DNA from: Plasmodiophora brassicae
Lineage: Eukaryota; Endomyxa: Phytomyxea; Phytomyxea; Plasmodiophorida
NCBI GenBank assembly: GCA_036867785.1
Contig: CP145411.1
Coordinates: 1,178,001 to 1,242,000 of the forward strand
Direction of reading: 5' to 3'
DNA length: 64,000 nt
Part shown: in pieces, positions 11,462 through 21,841 of the stretch
How the letters are laid out: every line of letters starts with the position of its first letter
How positions within the stretch are numbered: the first letter of the stretch is position 1
The notes under the pieces: model-generated
Told to the model about the DNA's origin: nothing
Database searches by the model: none
The model's input: only the letters and a program-made list of their open reading frames with translations
Translations under genes and position numbers: made by a program

Positions 11462-11755
11462 GGAACCCAAATGACCATCGCGTGTGACTGTAACACGCTG
11501 ACGAACGCGCCAGCGGCGATGGTCGAAGAACGGCGGCGTTTCATTGCAACGCGCGCCCGCCGAAACGCCAACGAAAGCAGCATGCCTGGCTGGACACGGT
11601 GGCCTTGAATGTCCGCTGCGAACGAACTGCGCGTGCGTCCCGCGTGATTTGTGCAGTGCCGCAGGTGGGGGGATCCCGCTACAACACGGGTCGGTGGGTC
11701 GCGCGCGCCACTCGGAACTGCTGCCTAGCTGCATCGGCGTCGACTGGCGAGCTGC
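11462..11755. promoter_or_regulatory. Divergent promoter between acidic protein and HslV
   Basis: 294 bp head-to-head spacer. Any promoter elements for both genes must lie here; I see no TATA-like sequence. Confidence 0.35.
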
Positions 11756-12457
11756 ATGGCGACTGGACTGCGCAGGGCACTGTCGACGGTCGCCTACGAC
11801 CGGGCGACCACGATCCTGTGCGTGCGACGCGGGTCCCAGGTCGTCATGATGGGCGATGGGCAAGGTCGGGCGACCCGATAACGCCTCTGCATGGTGGTTG
11901 CGCCCCCCCTGGGCTAACGCTTGGTGTAGTGTCGCGCGGAAGCACGATTGTGAAGCCGAACGCACGCAAGGTCAGGACGCTGGCGGATGGTCGCGTGCTG
12001 TGCGGGTTCGCGGGCGCCACCGCCGATGCCCTCACGCTGCTGGAGCGTCTGGAGTCGCAGCTGGAACAGCATTCGGGGCAACTGCTACGTGCGTCTGTCG
12101 AGGTTGCCAAGGCCTGGCGGACCGACAAGTACCTGCGGCGTCTCGAGGCTCTCATCGTTGTTGCCGACAAGGACGTCTCCCTGACGATATCCGGCGTCGG
12201 TGACGTCCTGGAGCCGCATGACGGTTGGTGCCGGCGAACGTGTGGCAACGCGCCCGGGTGACTGATCGCTACGAGCAGGCCTGATCGGGATCGGATCCGG
12301 TGGCGATTACGCGCTGGCCGCCGCCCGGGCGTTAATCGACATCCCCGACCTGTCCGCGGCCGAGATCGCTCGCCGATCAATGCGCATCGCAGCAGGCATT
12401 TGCGTCTACACGAACGACATGTTCGTCGAGGAGACGCTGGAGGCCACGGCCGCCTAA
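11756..12457 (+). CDS. HSLV: HslV/ClpQ-type threonine peptidase, probably mitochondrial
   Basis: Proteolytic subunit of the HslUV (ClpYQ) protease, a bacterial-type relative of the proteasome beta subunit. Three exons (11756-11864, 11940-12233, 12279-12457) give 193 residues. The start [17 protein letters not shown] is a short basic, hydroxylated presequence; it is followed by [19 protein letters not shown], whose first Thr is the expected active-site nucleophile after processing. Other signatures are [59 protein letters not shown] and CVYTNDMF. The presequence suggests import into mitochondria. A bacterial contaminant is unlikely because two in-phase spliceosomal introns interrupt it. No HslU ATPase is present in this window. 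Confidence 0.95.
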
Positions 12458-12601
12458 ATCGTTGCACCGAACGCTCTCGAATACATTGTATACCTGGCGA
12501 GTGTGGGCTGACGTTACAGGGTTGGGAGAAGTGGTCCCGCCGTCGGGTGGTCCTGTCAGCCAGTGACGTTCTGGCAGCGGTTGACGGGCGTCGTAGCGAA
12601 G

Positions 12602-13665
12602 ATGGCCTCGACTAGAGGGGAGGAATCCGATTCCCACCGGTCCAAGGCCCCTCGCCAGCGCGCCAGTCAATCGCTTCGCAGCATCTCCCGTATGGTGTGC
12701 TCCCGAATGTGTACCGGCCTGATAACGAGTACGGGCTGGCCGAGGCGCTCCCCTCCCGCCCTGCGCACCGCTGATCCATGTGCAGATTACAACGCGGTCG
12801 CAACCAGGCTCATCAACGATCTGCGAGCCGGCGCCGAGGAAAAGGTCCCCCCGATTCTCGCAGGCGCTACGTCGCATGTGACGCTGACGTGCCTGGGCAG
12901 GACAGGGTGGACGAGAAAAGCGTCCGCAGGCGCGTCTATGACGTTTTCAATGGTCAGCGCTCCATCGTCGTACCGATAGCTTGCCCGGTTTGCGAGACAT
13001 TAACCCTCCTTCGACAGTGCTGTTCGCATTGGACATCATCGAGAAGGTTGGCAATCGGCCCCCGTCGTCTGCCGGCGTGTTCACCTGTAAGTGAACGCCC
13101 CCTGAACGCAGGTCCCGTGGAACAAACATGTTCGCTGGAATGGGTACCGCCACGTTGTATTCAAGCGGTCGCCCGACCTGCAGAGGCAGCAGGAGCGCTG
13201 CATGGCGCTACACGCTCGCGTCGAAGAGAAACTTCGAACGTTTCTCGCCAGGCAGCGGCACTACGCGTCGCTGAAGGCGATCCTCGACCGGAACCGCGCC
13301 AAGGGCAACGACGCATCTGACAAGCTCCCGCTCCCATTCGTCATCCTTCAGTCGGCAGCGAACGCCAACATTGAGTGCCAGGTGGGGGGCACACGCGCAT
13401 GAGCCACCGTCTATCGCGACAGCGGGGGAACACCTGACTGACAGCGTTGTCGCAGATCTCGGTCGACTCCACCAGGGTCGACTGCGAATTCTCAGACAGC
13501 GTCCAGGTGCTGGAAGACGTCAAGGTGCTGGAGCAAATAGCGAGGGCGTCCTGCAACGTGGCGTGGCCGGAAGGAGACACCAGCAGTGCGAAGCGAAGCG
13601 TGCCCATGACGCCGATGCAAGCAGGGCGATCAATGGGCAACAGTCCCAGCGCAGTACTTATATAA
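12602..13665 (+). CDS. TFDP: DP (E2F dimerisation partner) transcription factor
   Basis: Six exons (12602-12728, 12786-12844, 12901-12952, 13018-13046, 13112-13381, 13456-13665) encode about 248 residues. The winged-helix DNA-binding domain reads LRSISRMVCSRMCTG, NYNAVATRLINDLRAG, then the DP/E2F signature DEKSVRRRVYDVFNVLFALD. The dimerisation region follows, with RQQERCMALHARVEEKLRTF, LKAILDRNR, then LPLPFVILQSAANANIECQ and SVDSTRVDCEFSDSVQVLED. The short N- and C-terminal tails make it smaller than animal DP. It would pair with an E2F to control cell-cycle genes. Its stop is 30 bp from the stop of the next gene on the other strand. Confidence 0.93.
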
Positions 13666-13695
13666 TATTGGCATGCCGTCCAGCCAAGCAATGTA

Positions 13696-15215
13696 TCACT
13701 TGCACTGCTCCAGAATGTCGCCCAGGTCGTCATCCAGAGCAAGACTGAACTCGTTGCCAGATTTGACGGAGGGCAACTGCCTGGGGGCGGGAACCGGGCT
13801 GGGAGCGAGCACTGGACTGGGAGCGCCCTGGAACGCAACGCATGAGACGGCATCATTGTATCGCTACTTGATATACTGACCGACGAGTTGTCATCGCTCG
13901 AAGGCGCCGATTGATGGAGAGGCAACTTGGGATAACAGAACTGGGTGATCTCTGTCTGGCCCTTCGCCTTCCTCGCTTTGGCGCGTGTACCTTTCGACGA
14001 CGTGGGCGTCGGTTTACGAGGCCGTCTTCTGGGTTCAGGAGCCTCGTCACGGCCACGCTTTCTGGCAGCCGGGGCCCGTTTGACCTGCGTGGCACCGTTG
14101 CTGGCACCGTTGCTCTTCTTTGCCGGCACCCTGTAGTGGTGATCGCCATCGGATTCGTCCGAGTCGGATACAACTGGCCGCGTGATGCCCCTCGTTGGTG
14201 GAGTTGGCAGTGTAGGGCGAGAGGCGAGCGACGCCGCCTGAGGAGACGACGGGCGACCCTGAGACGATTTCTTGGGGCGCGGGGGATGAACAGCAGGAGG
14301 ACTCTGGGCAGGCAGCCGCGATGCAAACGGGTCGTTGATCAGACCGGCGTACGCCGGGTTGCTCTCCTTGAGCAGTGTACAGTGCTGCCTGACGGATTCG
14401 ACAATAACATCGGAGGAGCGCACGCCATCGACACTGCTAGGGACCAGGTTGAACTGCTCGAGGCGGACCATCGATTCGGAGGGCGTCGGCTCGAGCATCT
14501 TCACCTCCGTATCGAGCGTCAGTATGTGGCCTGCGTCCAGCTCGACGGGGATCTTCGTCTCATCGATGCGTTCGGCGTCGTAGACGGTCAGGACGCGCGC
14601 GTACGCCGCCGCTTCGGGTCGGCCGGCGATCATACCCGGGATCCAGTAGAACAGACGCGCGCCTGCAGCCAGATCGACGCGAGCGACGCTGGCCCTGCAC
14701 GACAGATTCCAGTCAGTCCCGGTTCAGCGAGAGGCGGGCCACGTCCGACCACCGACCGGTGAAGGCCCTGAACGTCCTGGCAACCTGGACACGCGCAGTG
14801 CTCAGCGAATTGTGCACGGGGGCGTTATATTCGGTCGCTTACCCTGCGTCAGCTCCTTGATCTTCTCGTCGTACTCCTTGCGGTCGACCGCCATGCGTGC
14901 TTCCTGAATCCTCCTGGCGGCATGGACCTTCCTCATGTAGGCCTGGGCGCCGGTACTATCCGGCGTCTTCTGGACCGATGGGGGCCCAAGCGCGGCCGCC
15001 TTGCTCGCGTCGAACACCTTGAGATGCTCGCCGGGCAGCGGGAACTCGTTCTTGTCCAGGTCGCCGTTCTCATCCGTGAACCGGACCGTCAACGTCGACC
15101 GGTCGTCGATGGATGTGACGACGGCCGGGAACCAGGGCCCGCCGTCTTTGATCGACCCCCAGCGCTTGGGCAGGGCCCAGACGACATCGCCGAGACGAAC
15201 GCCGTCGATGGGCAT
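13696..15215 (-). CDS. PWWP/Tudor-like chromatin protein with PIP-box-like motif
   Basis: The N-terminal exon (15215-14843) carries a PWWP/Tudor-like module: RLGDVVWALPKRWGSIKDGG, PWFPAVVTSI, LTVRFTDENGD and a charged helix. A small middle exon near 14784-14753 is uncertain in phase. Exon 14694-13881 has a second beta-rich module (GARLFYWIPG, ARVLTVYDAERI, LDAGHILTLDTEV) that may be Tudor- or BAH-like, then a long basic disordered region and the motif QTEITQFCYPK. That motif resembles a PCNA-binding PIP box (Q-x-x-I-x-x-F-aromatic, one aromatic replaced). The last exon (13827-13696) ends LDDDLGDILEQCK. The likely setting is DNA replication or repair on chromatin; the family name is unresolved. 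Confidence 0.65.
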
Positions 15216-15617
15216 CGGTCCACCAGACCCCGCGCGCGCCGCCGCTGAGACCCGGACACCGCGACGGCGTCTGCGAGAGTCGAATCGAGACGCCCGCCGC
15301 CCCCTGCCCCCCCAAAGCATCGCAGTGGGGAGTCCTGTGTGGGAATAGACCGTCATTAGACCACGAACTTCGGCGGTCGTTCCTGGTACTACGTCTCGCG
15401 CACTGATCATGTTCACAGCGAATACGCGCGCGCGCGCTACCAACTCGCTGCTGGGCGTGTCCCGCAGGCAACTTGCGGAGGCGCTCGTTGAGCAGTAGCG
15501 GTGGTGCTCGCCAAGTAGGGACATTGCAGGAATCCAGACTCGTGGCATGGACCTACTGCCCGGGACGGGGTCTCGTACAGGCCCATCGGCCGGTGTTACG
15601 CCAGCAGAATATACCGT
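15216..15617. other. Spacer between two minus-strand genes
   Basis: About 400 bp upstream of the PWWP-like gene. The frame of that gene stays open for a stretch with an Arg-rich run, so a longer N-terminus is possible. Nothing else is visible. Confidence 0.35.
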
Positions 15618-17217
15618 TTACTTGTGGAGGATCACGTTCGCGCCTGCCACCTCATTAGTGTTGGGGGTCTTCCTGGCCGGTCGGGATTCCAGGCTCGGTT
15701 TGAACATGGTGACGCGAAAGGCGCTGTCGAGGGCACGCCCGGTGTAGGCCATGCCCCAGGAGGCGATCCAGCCCCACGATGGCTGCCAGGTGACCTGAGG
15801 GGCGAGTCCCAATATGGCTGTCCCAGCACAGAACATGAGCGTCGACAAAGACAGGCCCAGCATGCCGCGGGTCAACCGCCCCAACAGTCTATCAACGCTG
15901 GGTTCGGCTCTGCGAACCGTGTCCGCAACCCCATCTTGGATACGGTTGGCGGTTCGGTAGTATCGAACCAGAATCCAGAGCACCGAGGAGCTGATTGCCA
16001 ACTGACAGACGAACAGCACCGACGACCCGACTACAACAAACGCAGGTGCGAAGTAGTACGATGCGAAGCACACGCTCATGGCCGTATCCATCGCTATGGG
16101 TATAGCACATAGTGCCGCGGTTAACAGGTGCCGGTCGCCGCGTATGACGCGGAGCGTTAGGGACTGTTCGGCGGACGGGACAATGAAGCTGAGCTTGCTG
16201 GCCCAGACCGCTGCGGACAGCACTGAGGCGGCGAACCCCCATCCGCCTAGCAATGACGTGAAATAGTTCTGAACTGGCGCTGGCAGGTTCGCCGTGCTTT
16301 GGTACCCACCAACTGCCAGAACGATGCCAGATACCGTCGATGTCGTCACCTCAATCAACAGGACCGCGTGTGCCGAATCGAATTTGCTCCATCCGAACTT
16401 CAGACGCCGACGAACCGTACGCTTGGCGTCAACGGTGCAATCGCAGAACTTCTCATTCAGGATGATGACGTGTCCGAGGAGGAAGGCGCCCGCAGTGATG
16501 CCGGACGCCAGCAGCACGACGCAGGGGATGATCCGGATGAACAGCTGGTATGGCCACGATGAAAACAACGGTCCCCAGACGTTGCTGTCGGGGTATACAG
16601 TGACGTTCACTGGTGTCCCTTGGCTAACCATCAGCTGGTAGACGTCCGGGGCGGGGCGTATCACGAGGAACGGGACTCCGAGTTTACGCGTACGGGCACC
16701 GAACGTCCCGTCATGCCAGTAGATCGTGTTGGTGGGTATCTGCTCCAGGTTTGGCCCTGCGCGGTCGCCGCCGGTCAATGTTTCCATTCCCTCATACCGT
16801 ACACGGATGAACGGGCCAACCGCTCTTACACAGATATGCCATAGCACCGGTTGCCACCATGTTCAGGTAAGCCGCCTCCATGGAGCAGTGGACGGCGTAG
16901 AACGCGTCCGCCGTGGCCATCACGACTTTTCCAGTGGCATTCAACGAAAGGAACGGGGCGCATAAATCGCCGTCAGCGACCACGATCGGGCCTGTAACTG
17001 GAACGTTGCCATCCCCCGACTGCGGCCCGGCGAAGGCCGACGCAGTCGGCGAATAGACCGACGCACCATGAAGCGGCCCGCTGGTTGCCGACGGGAACGT
17101 CACCATCCCGTGAACGCCGAGAAGGGCGACCGCACACGGAAGCAGTGCCCTCGGCAGCCGGCCTTGCGGCATTCCCCACGGTTCCCTAAGATTCACGAAG
17201 TCGGTACTGATCATCAT
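15618..17217 (-). CDS. Seven-helix membrane protein with PA-like ectodomain (paralogue A)
   Basis: Two exons (17217-16830 and 16756-15618) with a 73-nt intron (GTAAGA...CGCAG) give 508 residues; the second Met at 17172 gives a better signal peptide (MPQGRLPRALLPCAVALLG). The ectodomain contains a protease-associated (PA)-like fold signature: GKVVMATADAFYAVHCSMEA, ATGAMAYLW, then LGVPFLVI. Seven hydrophobic segments follow. Motifs shared with the copy at 38359-39832 are SNVWGPLFSSW, VGGYQSTANLP, GFAASVLSAAVW, a cytosolic-type IRGDR, and ALDSAFRVTMF. I know of no named family with this exact architecture. A receptor role is inference from topology. Confidence 0.75.
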
Positions 17218-17639
17218 TGGACGATCCGCCCCTCTCGAACGGCGACACCCAGCGAATCTCCTCGTTCCGCGTTTCGTACTGCTGCTACACCAGCTTCAGC
17301 GCTTCGAACGCGCCAACGAGATGGTGGTGAGGTCTGGGGCGCGCAAATGGCCCCAGAACGGCCCGCCATGGATTTCACGACGACAGCAGACACGGTTAGC
17401 TGGCGTCGACCTTGGCAAGACGTTAGCCAAAGCAAGCACGTCGGGGAGGGTTGTGCAGGTGCCAAAACAACGCCGCACAAAAACGCGCCCTGGAGAAGGG
17501 GCTGTCGAGAGGTGCTCATTCAGGGCACACACTCACTGGCACTGGCGCGTAGCCCTGGCCAGAGAATCTGGACGGACCGCACACTGCACACCGGCAGGTG
17601 CGGCGCAGACAGTGCGGCGCCAGAGCTGCCGCTGGACGA
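17218..17639. promoter_or_regulatory. Divergent promoter between PA/7TM gene A and DENND6
   Basis: About 420 bp head-to-head spacer. It is GC-rich with no recognisable element. Confidence 0.35.
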
Positions 17640-19249
17640 ATGGGGGATGCCGCGGGCGACGACGAGCAGATTGCCGCCGACCGCATCGCCATGCGCCGAT
17701 GGGTGCGCGCCGTCTGCGTCCTCGATTTCGACCTGTCGACCGGGCCGGTCGTCGAGATGCAGTACCCGCCGGACGCGCTGGCCGACGAGCAGACGACGTC
17801 GCTGTGCCGGATGGCGTTCCCGGATGGGCCGACGGACGCGGATGCTCGCGAGGGCGGCGCCCGCCCCGTCTACTGTCAGCGCCTCTGCCGGCCGCAGTCC
17901 TTGTTCGTCACCGTCCTGTTCCACCAGGAGCGGGACAGCGGGCATGAACGCGGCGCGATTCAGAAGGTGCTCGCCATCTGCTCGCACCTGCCCCTTCCTG
18001 AACTGTTCGCCCCGGTCGTTCGCATCCTCGGCGACATATACTTTGAGCACCCGGGGCGACCCGTTCTCGAGGCAGCCGCCAGGCAGTGGAGCCAGTGGGG
18101 CGACCCCGACTTCCGCAAGGCGCACCAGCTGCCCTTCCTCGGCACCGTTGTCGATCTACCTGCCAACTGTGTTCAGGACTGTAATGGCCTGCCGATGGGC
18201 ATGTTCTGCGGGTACAGTCGCTGGTCCCGGGACCTGGGCGCCGCCGTCGCCGACCTGTGGGCCATCTGGGAGTCGGTCCTCGTCGGCCAGCCCGTCCTCG
18301 TCATTGGCGAATCGCCGCAGCAGGTGTCGAATGCGGTCCTGGCGGTGCTGTCTGTGATCGGCCCCCACCTGGCGTACCATGCCGACTACAGGCCGTACAT
18401 GACGATATCGGATCCCGATTGTCAACACTACCAGACCATGTGCAGCCGACGTACGCTCCCGCCTTGCGTGCTTGGCGTCACCAACCTGCTCTTCAACGAG
18501 GCACTCGCCGACTTCCCCAACGTCCTCCGCCTCGGTTCGTGGCGTCTCGACCGTGGTGGGACTCGTTCCCGTTCTGACATCGCGCTGTTGTGGCAGCGAA
18601 GCCCAATGCCTCGTTCTCGGCGTCGCAGTCGCACGTCATGACCCCGGATCGGCCGTTCCTCAGGGCGCTGGCTGGTGCTGCCCATGCAGAGGCGATGCTG
18701 CGTGCCGAGTTCTCAGCGCTGACGTCCACGTTTCTGTCCGCCTTTTCGCGAATGTTCAAACCGGTGCCGCACCTGCAGCGCGTATCGCGCTCGGGATGCT
18801 CGGCTGGGGGCCCGGCCGAATTCAACCCGTACCTGGACGCGCCCAGGCTGCCTGCTGACGTCAGGGACGACCTGATCGATCATCTGGATATCGACGCCAG
18901 CAAGGGCCGGCTGCGGCTGACCCGTCGTCAGGCGCGCACACTGTACAAGCACTTCATGGCCGGGCCCAACTTCCTGCCATGGTACACGCGGGCGCGGTTG
19001 CTGGCGCAGATGGAGCTCGATGGGCGAACGGACGCCGCGATCATCGCCGCTGACAGCAACCTGGGCTCCATGGCCGATGGCCTGACGCTCGGCGAACTGA
19101 ACGCCATCCTCAAGGAGATCGACAGACGTTTGCAATGCCCGAGATCGTTGTCGCGGCCCGCCCTGCTGAGCGCCTTGCAGACCCATCGCGCGTCCATGGC
19201 GCAGCGTGCCGCGTCCCTGGGCTCTGTAATGTACACGTCGGGTTCCTGA
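17640..19249 (+). CDS. DENND6: DENND6-type DENN-domain Rab exchange factor
   Basis: Guanine-nucleotide exchange factor family for Rab GTPases in endosomal recycling. Two exons (17640-18534 and 18597-19249) encode about 515 residues, close to the ~600 of animal DENND6. The upstream part opens with WVRAVCVLDFDLSTGPVVEM, the core reads LWAIWESVLVGQPVLVIGES and ADYRPYMTISDPD, and PPCVLGVTNLLFNEALADFP is strongly family-specific. After the intron, the C-terminal region has NPYLDAPRLP, LYKHFMAGPNFLPWY and a helical tail. The stop lies 26 bp from that of the glycosyltransferase on the opposite strand. Confidence 0.92.
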
Positions 19250-19275
19250 GTCGCGCCACCGACAGTTTATCGCAG

Positions 19276-20655
19276 CTAGATCGCCACCGGATCCTTGGTC
19301 TCGACGTGTATCCATGTGCGGCCGTCGTACCGCATCGAGCAACGCGACGTCTGCGTCACGTTCGGGTTCGCCGGCGTGCCGAACCGGATGCCGGCGTACT
19401 CGAGGTAATCCGCTAGCGGGCGTTGCATGCCCATGCCCAGGTCCTCGATTTCGGTCCGGTCGATCTCGTCGTTGACCTCGGCGTCGGCGGCGACGTACGA
19501 CTCCAGGATGATTCGAGCCCGCGCTTCGGCGAGGCGACCCTGCCGGGCCCAGTCCTGTTCGGCGAACACGGAGTGCTTCCTCTCGCCGTAGACGTGGGTG
19601 ACCAGGTTCAGGCGAGGCGTGAACAGGTCCCATCCCGAGGTCCAGAGGCGCGCCGCGATGAGGATCTCCTCGCCGTGGAACAGGAACTGGAGGTACCTGT
19701 CGAACGGGACGTCGTGGACCCAGGCAGCGTACCCGGCCATGAACCCGGCGCCGACGAACGGCGAGTAGCATGTCGTCGGGCGCCCTTGCGCGTCCAACGC
19801 GACGCCATCGGCCATGTTCTCGGGGCGGCACCAGTCGGGGACCTGATACAGGAGGCCCGGGGGCGCGTACTCTGTCGTCGCCATGCAATTCCACTGACGC
19901 ACGTGGTCGCCGAGCTCCTCGACGGCGCCGGCCGGGTAGTGGCTCAGCATGGTGCGGTACGGGCGCGGCATGGCGCCCAGGTTCTCCAGCAGCAGGTCGT
20001 CCCATCCCTGCAGGAACTTGGCGTGCGCGTCGATCTGCATGAAGACCGCCTCGCCGTCCCACAGCTTCGACCCGATGTACCGCGCGTGCGTCGGCCCTCG
20101 GCTGTTGCTGGCCGCCAGGCGCACGATGCGGACCTGGGAATGCACAGAGGCAGGCAGCAGGCTCTCGCATGGGATGTCGGGCGCGTCCTCGTGATCGTCG
20201 TCGTCGGTGCCCGCCAAGCGGATTTGGTCGACGACGCCGATGAAGACGCGGCTGGGGTGTGTGGCGCGCGCGAACGCATGCAGGACGGTCTCCTGGCACA
20301 GGTCGTCGCGGAACGACGCGATGGAGATGAAGATCGTGCCAGGACGTATCATCGGCAACGTACGCGCCATTCGCGCGCGATACTCTGGCACGGATTCGTT
20401 AAAGAACGGCATATCGTCTTCGGCGTAGACGTGTTCCGCCAGCGAACGGATCTGGGGCGCGTACGCCATCGGCGCCGCGGGAGCCGGCGCAGGCGGGACG
20501 ATCACCAGCACGAACAGGACAACGACGATCATCGCGAGGAACGATATGAACAGCGCAGTGATGTGCCAGGGAGACATGGCGCCGATGCGGGTCGCGAACC
20601 ATGATCGGCGGCGGCGCGGCAGTAACGGGAGGTACCTTCGCGATCGCGGCAGCAT
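19276..20655 (-). CDS. GT60-family glycosyltransferase, type II membrane protein
   Basis: Intronless, 459 residues from ATG 20655. A basic cytosolic tail precedes one hydrophobic anchor (ALFISFLAMIVVVLFVLVIV) and a Pro/Ala stem, typical of Golgi-type enzymes, although GT60 Skp1 GlcNAc-transferases are also cytosolic. The catalytic domain shows the family features IFISIASFRDDLCQET, FIGVVDQIRL, SRGPTHARYIGSKLWDGE, the metal-binding-like MQIDAHAKF and GWDDLLLENL, then FLFHGEEILIAARLWTSGWD. GT60 enzymes add GlcNAc to hydroxyproline or polypeptide acceptors. A membrane-anchored member would modify secreted or surface glycoproteins. The substrate is inferred. Confidence 0.87.
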   Translation of the reverse strand: MLPRSRRYLPLLPRRRRSWFATRIGAMSPWHITALFISFLAMIVVVLFVLVIVPPAPAPAAPMAYAPQIRSLAEHVYAEDDMPFFNESVPEYRARMARTLPMIRPGTIFISIASFRDDLCQETVLHAFARATHPSRVFIGVVDQIRLAGTDDDDHEDAPDIPCESLLPASVHSQVRIVRLAASNSRGPTHARYIGSKLWDGEAVFMQIDAHAKFLQGWDDLLLENLGAMPRPYRTMLSHYPAGAVEELGDHVRQWNCMATTEYAPPGLLYQVPDWCRPENMADGVALDAQGRPTTCYSPFVGAGFMAGYAAWVHDVPFDRYLQFLFHGEEILIAARLWTSGWDLFTPRLNLVTHVYGERKHSVFAEQDWARQGRLAEARARIILESYVAADAEVNDEIDRTEIEDLGMGMQRPLADYLEYAGIRFGTPANPNVTQTSRCSMRYDGRTWIHVETKDPVAI

Positions 20656-20912
20656 GCGTGTGTGTACGCAGGTCGGCGATGGCAACGGCTCGAAGGCTTC
20701 CAGAACGTTGTGTGCCGTGTGGCAGACCCGCTGCCGGCTGCAGTCTGGCAGGTACTACTCGTCCCAGAGACACGTTGCACACCGGAGCACACATGATGCC
20801 CGGTGTGGGGTCTACAGCGCGGTGTCGCAGGCAAACGTGACGACGACGCGGAGCACATGGCGATGTCAACGCGCCGGAAACCCACAATTGCCGTATTGTA
20901 CATTACGCTATG
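20656..20912. other. Spacer upstream of the glycosyltransferase gene
   Basis: About 260 bp that should hold the glycosyltransferase promoter and the 3' end of RAB5IF. Nothing distinctive is seen. Confidence 0.35.
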
Positions 20913-21345
20913 CTAGCCCTGAAGCAGGCTGTAGACTGTAATCCAGCTGACCTGAACAAAGAGGCAGACGAAGATGAATGCACGGGGGCGCCACGAGTTC
21001 ATCGGACCGACCAGGAATAACGAGTAGGACGTCATTGCGCCCTCCGACAGCAACGACCATTGGTCGAACTCCTCGGAGTCAATTCCCAGATACTGGAAAT
21101 ACATCAATGAAAGGATGACGTTGAGGACGGCGAACGCCGCATTCCCAGCTAGGCCTTGCAGGGGAACAATGCCCCATACGATCCCGCACGCAACGCCCAG
21201 CGCCTGCCGCATCCAGTGTACGACGTTCTCCAGCTCGCTCTGCCAGACCGATTGTCAACTTGCAGACGTACAAGGCATGGCTAGCATCGCTCACTTTCTC
21301 CCACAACTGATCCCTGCTAACGGCTTTGACGAACGGATTTGCCAT
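20913..21345 (-). CDS. RAB5IF: RAB5IF/OPTI (C20orf24) family membrane protein
   Basis: Three exons (21345-21295, 21239-21012, 20951-20913) with 55- and 60-nt introns give 105 residues, the normal size. Conserved features are ENVVHWMRQALGVACGIVWG, IVPLQGLAG, then SLMYFQYLGIDSEEF and GAMTSYSLFLVSWITVYSLL, the last formed across the second splice. RAB5IF/OPTI is an ER/mitochondrial small membrane protein linked to the GET/EMC-like translocon factors and to respirasome assembly. A Met nine codons upstream is an alternative start. Confidence 0.93.
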
Positions 21346-21841
21346 CGACGCACGCTCCTTCGACGTCGTCATGAGCACTTGGGGCTTCGGCGCACTGCGC
21401 GACACCGTGAGCCACAAAGGCCAAAAAGTGTCGCAGCACGGCGTTGGCCGAGGCGCGCCCAGCTGGTCTGACCACCACCACCAGCGCACCCGATCCGTGA
21501 GACCGTGACCCGCGCGCTGAAATGGTACAGCGCCCAGGTTCTAGCCGACGGTAAACCACATAGAGGACGAAGGGATGGGACCCGAATACAACCTCGACAG
21601 TGGGGGTACGCTGCATCCATCACCAGCACGGCCCTCGCCGTTACATAGAAATGCAGGAGAGAAACCGCGTGTGTACAACTGTGCACTCATTAGTCATCAA
21701 CCAGAAGACCATGGCCGGTGCTGCCAAGTCAGGGTGGGGTTTCCACTTTCCAGGCCAGGCCCGTTGTTTTTATTTTGGGCGCAAATTGTTGTTGTTGCCA
21801 GTCCGCGCGGCGGCCCCGGTGCAGTGCGATTCGGCGGAATC
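21346..21841. promoter_or_regulatory. Divergent promoter between RAB5IF and SRP68
   Basis: About 500 bp head-to-head spacer. It has a T-rich stretch and repeated ttgttgttg near 21784, just upstream of the SRP68 start. No other signals are recognised. Confidence 0.35.

Noticed and set aside
11756-12457. HslV as bacterial contamination
   Set aside because: Two spliceosomal introns interrupt it and flanking genes are eukaryotic.
18713-20299. Long minus-strand frame overlapping DENND6 and the glycosyltransferase
   Set aside because: Both overlapped genes have strong family matches in other frames; this one is Arg/Pro-rich.
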